NCBI RefSeq assembly: GCF_023023025.1
Contig: NZ_CP095481.1
Span: 7,143,001 to 7,207,000 of the forward strand
Source: Amycolatopsis sp. WQ 127309
GTDB taxonomy: Bacteria; Actinomycetota; Actinomycetes; Mycobacteriales; Pseudonocardiaceae
DNA length: 64,000 nucleotides
Reading direction: 5' to 3'
The position numbers and the translations under genes are program-made. This document shows, in pieces, positions 59,014 to 64,000 of this stretch. Position 1 is the stretch's first letter. Every line of letters begins with the position of its first letter. The notes under the pieces are model-generated. The model ran no database searches. It had not been told where the DNA came from and saw only the letters and a program-made list of their open reading frames with translations.

Positions 59014-60465
59014 ATGGAATGGAGCTTTCACTCGGCCGAAGAACTCGTCGTCGCATTGCGCGGCGGTGCGGTGACGTCGGTGGAACTGACCGACGAGGTG
59101 ATCGCCCGCATCGAGCGTGACGACGAGGTGATCAACGCGATCTGCGTGCGCGACTTCGACCGTGCGCGGGCCGCCGCACGTCAGGCCGACCAGGCCCGCA
59201 CGCGGGGGGAGGACCGGCCGCTGCTCGGCGTTCCGGTGACGGTCAAGGAGTCGTACAACGTCGCCGGGCTGCCCACGACCTGGGGCATGCCGCCGCACCG
59301 GGACCACGTGCCGGCCGAGGACGCGGTCCAGGTGTCGCGGCTCAAGGCCGCGGGCGCGGTGGTGCTCGGCAAGACCAACGTGCCGTTGGGGCTGCAGGAC
59401 ATCCAGAGCTTCAACGAGATCTACGGCACCACCACCAACCCGTGGGACCGCGGCCGCACAGCGGGCGGGTCCTCCGGCGGGTCGGCGGCGGCCCTGGCGT
59501 CCGGGTTCGGCGCGCTGTCCATCGGCTCCGACATCGCCGGCTCGCTGCGCACCCCCGCGCACTTCTGCGGCGTCTACGCGCACAAGCCGTCGCTCGGGCT
59601 GGCGGCCAGTCGCGGGATGGTCCCGCCGGCCGAGCCGGCGTTGCCGATCGACCTCGACCTCGCCGTCGTCGGTCCGATGGCGCGCACCGCCCGTGACCTC
59701 ACGCTCCTGCTCGACGTCATGGCCGGACCGGACCCGCTGACGTCCGGCGTGGCGCACCGGGTGGTGCTGCCGCCCGCCCGCCACGAGCGGCTCGGCGACT
59801 TCCGGGTCCTGGTCCTCGACGAGCACCCGCTCATCGCGACCGGGTCCGCCGTGCGGGCGGGGGTGGACCGGGTGGCCGCCGCGCTCGTGGACGGCGGCGC
59901 CCGCGTCGCCCGGCACAGCCGGTTGCTGCCCGATCTGACCGAGGCGGCGACGCTCTACATGCAGTTGCTGATTTCGGGTTCGCCCGCGCGGTTTCCCGTC
60001 GAATCACTCGAGCAGCTGCGGACCCGCGTCGCCGGGCTGAGCGCGGACGACCGGAGCCTGGACTCCGTGCGGCTGCGCGCCATGGTGCTCAGCCACGGCG
60101 ACTGGCTGGCGGCGAGCAACCGCCGCGAGGTGCACCGCCACGGCTGGCGGCGGCTGTTCGCCGAGTTCGACGCCGTGGTGTGCCCGATCACGCCGACACC
60201 CGCGTTCCCGCACGACCACCACCCGAATCCGCTGGACCGGCGCGTCGACGTCGACGGCGTCGAGTACCCGTACTTCGACCAGCTCGTCTGGGCCGGCCTG
60301 GCGACCATGCCCGGCCTGCCCGCCACCGCCGTCCCCGCGGGCCGGTCTCCCGAGGGCCTGCCGGTCGGGGTGCAGCTCATCGGCCCGATGTTCGAGGACC
60401 GCACCCCGCTCCGGCTGGCCGAACTGCTGGAGCGGGAGATCGGCGGCTTCCGGGCACCGGAGTAG
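59014..60465 (+). CDS. Amidase (amidase signature family)
   Basis: The 483-residue enzyme hydrolyses amide bonds with the Ser-Ser-Lys triad of this family: Lys78 in PVTVKESYN, Ser153 in GGSSGGSAAA and Ser177 in GSDIAGSLRTPA. The C-terminal TMPGLPATAVPAG and GLPVGVQLIGPMFED blocks are also standard. The ATG is at 59014. No neighbours suggest a specific substrate; secondary amides or nitrile-derived amides are possible. Confidence 0.93.
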   Translation: MEWSFHSAEELVVALRGGAVTSVELTDEVIARIERDDEVINAICVRDFDRARAAARQADQARTRGEDRPLLGVPVTVKESYNVAGLPTTWGMPPHRDHVPAEDAVQVSRLKAAGAVVLGKTNVPLGLQDIQSFNEIYGTTTNPWDRGRTAGGSSGGSAAALASGFGALSIGSDIAGSLRTPAHFCGVYAHKPSLGLAASRGMVPPAEPALPIDLDLAVVGPMARTARDLTLLLDVMAGPDPLTSGVAHRVVLPPARHERLGDFRVLVLDEHPLIATGSAVRAGVDRVAAALVDGGARVARHSRLLPDLTEAATLYMQLLISGSPARFPVESLEQLRTRVAGLSADDRSLDSVRLRAMVLSHGDWLAASNRREVHRHGWRRLFAEFDAVVCPITPTPAFPHDHHPNPLDRRVDVDGVEYPYFDQLVWAGLATMPGLPATAVPAGRSPEGLPVGVQLIGPMFEDRTPLRLAELLEREIGGFRAPE

Positions 60466-60469
60466 GGCG

Positions 60470-61108
60470 TCACCGGACGGCGCGGCTCTGGACGCGGCGG
60501 GCGGCGGCGAGCACGATCGGCGCCGCGAGCCAGCACAGGTACGCGCCGGTGCCGGTGATCAGGAACGAGAGGGGAACGGACAGCCCGAAGACGGCGGCCA
60601 GGCAGATGCTGCGCACCAGGCTCTGGGCGAATTCCGGGGGTGCGACGTCGGTGCGGTACAGGCGTTCGCGCCGGATCTCCCGGATGATCAGCGCGAACGT
60701 CGCGGACGCGAAGACCTGGACGAGCGCGTAGAAGCTGAACCGGGGCGGGAAGGCGCCGTCGGCGGTGAGCACCCGGGTGGCGAACGGCATCACGACCTGC
60801 ATGAACAGCCACACCAGGGTGAGGCTGGTCAGGCGGGGGCTCAGCGAGCCGACGTAGCGGAAGATCTCGTGGTGGGCGCGCCAGTGGGCGGCGATCACCG
60901 TGAAGCTGAGCGCGAAGGCCAGGTACTCCTTGCCGTGGGCCAACGCCGAGCTCAGCATGGCGTCGGTGGTGTCGCCGGCGGGGACGGGCAGTTCCAGGGC
61001 GAGCAGGGTGAGCGCGATCGCGATCACCGCGTCGACGAACATGGTGAGCCGGTCGGCGGCGGCCGTGCGCGCTTCGCCGGTCTCGTTGTCGCTGTGCTGG
61101 GTTCCCAT
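60470..61108 (-). CDS. TMEM175 family membrane protein
   Basis: The 212-residue protein has about six hydrophobic segments and the TMEM175 signature DRLTMFVDAVIAIALTLLALELPVP near its start, which includes the conserved FxDAVxAIAxT pattern. Bacterial members form potassium-selective channels. It is transcribed with the DUF6790-like gene upstream and ends four bases from the amidase stop on the opposite strand. The MarR-type operator at 61665 probably controls the pair. Confidence 0.88.
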   Translation of the reverse strand: MGTQHSDNETGEARTAAADRLTMFVDAVIAIALTLLALELPVPAGDTTDAMLSSALAHGKEYLAFALSFTVIAAHWRAHHEIFRYVGSLSPRLTSLTLVWLFMQVVMPFATRVLTADGAFPPRFSFYALVQVFASATFALIIREIRRERLYRTDVAPPEFAQSLVRSICLAAVFGLSVPLSFLITGTGAYLCWLAAPIVLAAARRVQSRAVR

Positions 61109-61128
61109 GGTGGTCGGCTCCCGCGGGT

Positions 61129-61647
61129 TCAGGCGGCGACGGCCGGCGCGGGCGTGGCGGCCAGGCGCCGGGACCGCACGGCGAGGACGATCATGACCGC
61201 CGGGATCAGCAGGTCGTTGACGAGGACGCCGCCGGTGTTGCCGGGGGCGTGGTCGCCGTTCGCGAACCACTGGTAGACGTGGCCGACGAGGGCACCCCAC
61301 AGGAACATGCCGGCGCCGAGGCCGATGGTGATGCGCTCGCGCGCCGACGCCGAAGCGGCGCGGAAGCCCATGATGGCCAGCCCGAGGTTGGCGAAGGCGA
61401 TCTCGAACAGGAACGGCGTGCGGGGAAAGCCGATCGCGGTGGCCATCACGTCCGGGAAGGCGAGGAACGCCACCGTCATCCACAGGCTGCCGATGCCGAA
61501 GGCACCGATGGCCCACCAGCGCTGCCAGATCTCCAGCCGCTCCCGGGCGGAGGCGGCGTGGCGGCCGCGCAGGTAGGCGCCGATGGCCGGGACCAGGATC
61601 CAGACCAGGGGAAAGGCTGACTGGGCGACGTAACCGAAGTTGTCCAT
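61129..61647 (-). CDS. DUF6790-like membrane protein
   Basis: The 172-residue protein has four or five hydrophobic segments, for example LEIWQRWWAIGAFGIGSLWMTVAFLAFPD and FLFEIAFANLGLAIMGFRA, and looks like the DUF6790 group of unknown function. It starts at the ATG at 61647 and is followed 20 bases later by the TMEM175 gene. Divergent MarR regulation is suggested by the palindrome 18 bases upstream. Confidence 0.72.
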   Translation of the reverse strand: MDNFGYVAQSAFPLVWILVPAIGAYLRGRHAASARERLEIWQRWWAIGAFGIGSLWMTVAFLAFPDVMATAIGFPRTPFLFEIAFANLGLAIMGFRAASASARERITIGLGAGMFLWGALVGHVYQWFANGDHAPGNTGGVLVNDLLIPAVMIVLAVRSRRLAATPAPAVAA

Positions 61648-61664
61648 GCCGTGAATCTTGCATG

Positions 61665-61676
61665 GTTAACATTAAC
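61665..61676. promoter_or_regulatory. MarR-type palindrome GTTAA-CA-TTAAC
   Basis: GTTAACATTAAC has perfect 5-bp arms around CA, in an AT-rich stretch that continues as TAGTCAAC. It lies between divergent starts at 61647 and 61704 and is the likely operator of the MarR gene. Confidence 0.72.
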
Positions 61677-61703
61677 TAGTCAACACTCTGTTAGGCTGAC
61701 CAC

Positions 61704-62123
61704 GTGGACGAAGGACTCGCAGACTTGCTGCACCGCGTGGTCATGCTCCTGGGCGACGCGGCCCGGCGGCGCACCGATGGCCAGGACGGCCTGACCTACA
61801 GCCAGATCCGGCTGCTCGGCACCCTGGAGGACATCGAGCCGGCAACCCAGCACCGGCTGGCGCAGGCGATGTCGGTCTCGGACCCGGCGATCAGCCGGGC
61901 GCTGCGCTCCCTGGAGGCGGACGGCCTGGTACGGGTGGTCGTCGACCCCGCCCATGCGCGTCGGCGGCTGGTCACGCTCACCGAGACCGGGCGGAAGGCG
62001 TTCCAGGTCAACGGGAAGCCGCTCTACGACGAGTTCCGCGCCGGGCTCATCGCCGCGGGGTTCCCCTACGAGCGCTACCTCGAAGACACCCTCCGGCTGG
62101 CGGAAATCCTCGAATCCGACTGA
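61704..62123 (+). CDS. MarR-family regulator
   Basis: The 139-residue winged-helix protein has the MarR core: LTYSQIRLLGTLEDIEPATQHRLAQAMSVSDPAISRALRSLEADGLV and the wing VDPAHARRRLVTLTETG. It starts with GTG at 61704 and is divergent from the DUF6790/TMEM175 pair, which is the natural target. No cysteine suggests redox sensing. The ligand is unknown. Confidence 0.9.
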   Translation: MDEGLADLLHRVVMLLGDAARRRTDGQDGLTYSQIRLLGTLEDIEPATQHRLAQAMSVSDPAISRALRSLEADGLVRVVVDPAHARRRLVTLTETGRKAFQVNGKPLYDEFRAGLIAAGFPYERYLEDTLRLAEILESD

Positions 62124-62246
62124 CGACGTATCGGCGCGAAACCCCGCGCGACTCCGGCACGTGACGCGGCGGGCGTGGGGATCGGTGGGCTCTGGCCGCG
62201 TGGGTGCGAGACTGTGCGGCAACTTGACGACGCGAAGGAGCTCGCT

Positions 62247-62984
62247 GTGGCCGCTGATGCCCTCGAAGGACCGGTTCCGGCGTCGAGCGGGCCGGGGCAG
62301 CCGGTCCTTGCGCTGCTGGACAAGGCCATCGGCATGCAGACACCGCTGGTGCGCAAGAACATCGCCCGGGCCCGTCAGCGCAACCCGGAGGCAACGCCGG
62401 CGGAGGTCGTGCGCACCCTGGAGCGGATGTACGTCAGCACCCTGGCGGGCAGCGGGGCCGCGGTCGGAGCCACCGCGGCCGCACCCGCCGTCGGCACCGG
62501 GGTCGCACTGGCACTGTCGGCGGGCGAGGCCTTCTCTTCGCTCGAACTGAGCGCCCTGTTCGTGCTCTCGGTCGCCGAGGTCCACGGCGTTCCGCTGGAC
62601 GAGATCGAACGCCGGCGGACGCTGGTCATGGGGATCCTGCTCGGCCAGTCGGGTTCCTCGACCATCGTCGGCAAGGCCGCCGAGCGCACCGGCCAGCACT
62701 GGGCCCGCCAGCTCGTCAGCAAGGTGCCCTCGACGGCGTTGAAACAGATCAACGGCGTCCTGGGCAAGAACTTCGTCACCAAGTACGGCACCAAGCAGGG
62801 CATCATCGTGCTCGGCCGGGTGGCTCCGTTCGGCATCGGCGCGGTGATCGGCGGGGGCGCCAACGCCACTGTCGCAGCCCTGGCCGTCCGAGCCGCCCGA
62901 CGCGCGTTCGGTCCCGCGCCGGAGTCATGGCCCCGGACGGAGCTGGATCCCACGCCTCCCGGCTCGGGGCTCTCGGATCGCTGA
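62247..62984 (+). CDS. Conserved hypothetical protein
   Basis: This 245-residue protein is not recognised with confidence. After LDKAIGMQTPLVRKNIARARQRNPEATPAEVVRTLERMY it has glycine/alanine-rich hydrophobic segments (AGSGAAVGATAAAPAVGTGVALALSAGEAF; APFGIGAVIGGGANATVAALAVRAARR), distantly like EcsC-type proteins. It is probably membrane-associated. The GTG at 62247 has AAGGAG seven bases upstream and is preferred to earlier in-frame starts. Its relatives are common in actinobacteria and have no known role. Confidence 0.65.
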   Translation: MAADALEGPVPASSGPGQPVLALLDKAIGMQTPLVRKNIARARQRNPEATPAEVVRTLERMYVSTLAGSGAAVGATAAAPAVGTGVALALSAGEAFSSLELSALFVLSVAEVHGVPLDEIERRRTLVMGILLGQSGSSTIVGKAAERTGQHWARQLVSKVPSTALKQINGVLGKNFVTKYGTKQGIIVLGRVAPFGIGAVIGGGANATVAALAVRAARRAFGPAPESWPRTELDPTPPGSGLSDR

Positions 62985-63025
62985 GCGCGTCTGCCTGCGG
63001 CTCGCACTGAGGCAGCGGCAGGAAA

Positions 63026-63080
63026 GTGGTCACGCGATGGTGGCCACATCCGGGGTTGCCGGGAAGTGACCACGCGACGG
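63026..63080. repeat. Imperfect 40-bp-spaced direct repeats
   Basis: GTGGTCACGCGATGG (63026-63040) and GTGACCACGCGACGG (63066-63080) are exactly 40 bp apart, each after a GGAA-like purine run. Their first eight bases are reverse complements of each other, so the pair is both direct and inverted in part. They lie in the 302-base gap before the protease gene; nothing else is recognised in that gap. Confidence 0.5.
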
Positions 63081-63286
63081 AGTGGTCCGGTGATCCGCGC
63101 CGGACAACTGCTGGTGGATTTACCGGGTGAACTCTCGTTTGTCCGTTTTCCAAGTGGGCTTTCGGTTGAAAACAAACCTTCGTCGGTGGTGTATCACCCG
63201 CGGAAGCTGGATCGTCACGCAGTGTTCCACCGTGGCAAGCACCCCTCACGCCAGTCTTCCCCCCAAAGACGACCCGGAGGATTTTG

Positions 63287-64000
63287 ATGACTTCCCGGAA
63301 ACTCGCCGGCTTCACCGCATTCGCTTCGGCCGCCCTGGCCTGTGCGCTTTGTGTCCCGGCTGCCCACGCCGCGCCGTTGTCGGCCGAAGCCGCGTTCACC
63401 CTTGCCCAGGGCAACGCCATGACCCAGGCCGACCAGGTGACCGGTGCACTCGGTGCCGCGTCGGGTGGTTACTACCTCGACAACGGCAAGGCGATCGTCA
63501 ACGTCTTGGACGACGCCGGCGCGCGGAAAGTCGAAGCGGCCGGTCTCACCGCCAAGAAGGTCACCCACACCTTCGCCGCGCTGACCGGGGTCAAGAACGC
63601 CCTCGACAACGTGCGCAACGTGCCGCAAACCTCTTGGGGCATCGACACTTCCACCAACCAGGTCGTCGTGACGATCTTCTCGGCCGCGACCAAGGCGACC
63701 GCGGACAAGGTCGCCACCGCCGCCAAGCAGTACGGCGACAGCGCCCGCGTCGAGTACAAGACCGGCAAGCTCGAGCTGTACATCGCCGACGGCGACGCCA
63801 TCCAGAACAGCAGCGCGCGCTGCTCGCTCGGGTTCAACGTCAAGAGCGGCAGCACCCCGTACCTGCTCACCGCCGGGCACTGCACCAACCTCGGCGGCAC
63901 CTGGTCCGGCGGCGACGTCAGCGGCGCGCGGGTCGTCCGAAGTGACTGTCCCGGCGCGGACTCCGGTCTGCTGACCCGGCCGAACGGCTCCGGTCCCGGC
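63287..64000 (+). CDS. Secreted S1 serine protease (streptogrisin-like), truncated by window end
   Basis: Only the first 238 codons are present. A signal peptide ends near AAHA (residue 28). A pro-region of about 140 residues follows, with [18 protein letters not shown] and [15 protein letters not shown] as in alpha-lytic-type pro-domains. The mature enzyme should begin near residue 168 ([15 protein letters not shown]); the catalytic His is His198 in LLTAGHCTN and a later CPGADSGLL block would be near the Asp region. The catalytic Ser lies beyond the window. GGAGG precedes the ATG. Confidence 0.9.
   Translation, partial: MTSRKLAGFTAFASAALACALCVPAAHAAPLSAEAAFTLAQGNAMTQADQVTGALGAASGGYYLDNGKAIVNVLDDAGARKVEAAGLTAKKVTHTFAALTGVKNALDNVRNVPQTSWGIDTSTNQVVVTIFSAATKATADKVATAAKQYGDSARVEYKTGKLELYIADGDAIQNSSARCSLGFNVKSGSTPYLLTAGHCTNLGGTWSGGDVSGARVVRSDCPGADSGLLTRPNGSGPG

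Overview
The window is chromosomal DNA of a GC-rich actinomycete, most likely a Pseudonocardiaceae member close to Amycolatopsis. This placement is inferred from the strong G/C bias at third codon positions, many GTG starts, a single-chain acetyl-CoA carboxylase, a PPE/EspG-type secretion module, a bacterial nitric oxide synthase, and secreted enzymes with Sec or Tat signals. It was not tested by any search. I see no rRNA, tRNA, CRISPR array, prophage or intact insertion sequence. The content is ordinary accessory and metabolic chromosome, with a few decayed or inserted pieces.

Layout. 1-7.6 kb: a YjbR-type protein, an RluA-type pseudouridine synthase, an OhrR-like regulator with a double palindrome shared with a small membrane protein, an F420-type oxidoreductase, a drug exporter, a DUF1015 protein and a DinB/cyclase-like pair. 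7.6-10.2 kb: an ATP-dependent DNA ligase and a LigD-type polymerase as two overlapping genes, then an acetyltransferase. 10.5-14 kb: a CobW metallochaperone, then a nitric oxide synthase preceded by a tiny stop-start-coupled ORF and followed by a flavodoxin-like gene. 14-18.8 kb: an SHS-type (sialate-like) transporter, a decayed patch with a frameshifted chloramphenicol-phosphotransferase remnant and a polymorphic-toxin Hint remnant, a secreted sialidase with a C-terminal domain like spore-associated protein A, and a YeiH transporter with its LysR regulator. 18.8-25.2 kb: LysR/epimerase pair, a His/Gly-rich PadR regulator, tandem hairpin repeats, a methyltransferase and a secreted zinc carboxypeptidase. 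25.3-27.6 kb: a three-gene ESX-type cluster (small helical protein, PPE-like, EspG-like). 27.7-33.2 kb: the 1827-residue acetyl-CoA carboxylase.

33.5-45.2 kb: small orphan proteins, a GerW-like protein, a Tat-exported PHP metallohydrolase, a lysozyme-like protein, a MIP18/amidohydrolase operon facing an NtrC/AcoR-like activator, two MFS exporters, a MocR regulator and an SRPBCC protein. 45.4-47 kb: a DUF151 nuclease and a LysR gene broken by a 65-bp insertion. 47-53.9 kb: a hydroxyproline-utilisation block (Xaa-Pro peptidase, XRE-cupin regulator, three-subunit dehydrogenase, deaminase, epimerase) with matching operator-like sites before the regulator and before the catabolic operon. 54-64 kb: a secreted GH31 enzyme with two CBM35-like modules and a LacI-type operator, a methyltransferase, a STAS protein lacking its phospho-serine behind a SigF-like promoter, an amidase, a MarR/membrane-protein divergon, an unknown conserved protein and a secreted S1 protease cut by the window end.

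Genes that probably work together: the hydroxyproline block; the ligase/polymerase pair; the synthase and flavodoxin (inferred redox pair); the sialidase and SHS transporter (inferred sialic acid scavenging); the ESX trio (no ESX core in view); and several regulator/transporter divergons whose palindromes can be read directly. The most unusual items are the synthase leader ORF, the sialidase/SapA-like fusion, the His-rich PadR, the insertion-split LysR, the degenerate STAS protein and the MIP18/amidohydrolase operon that lacks a nearby monooxygenase.
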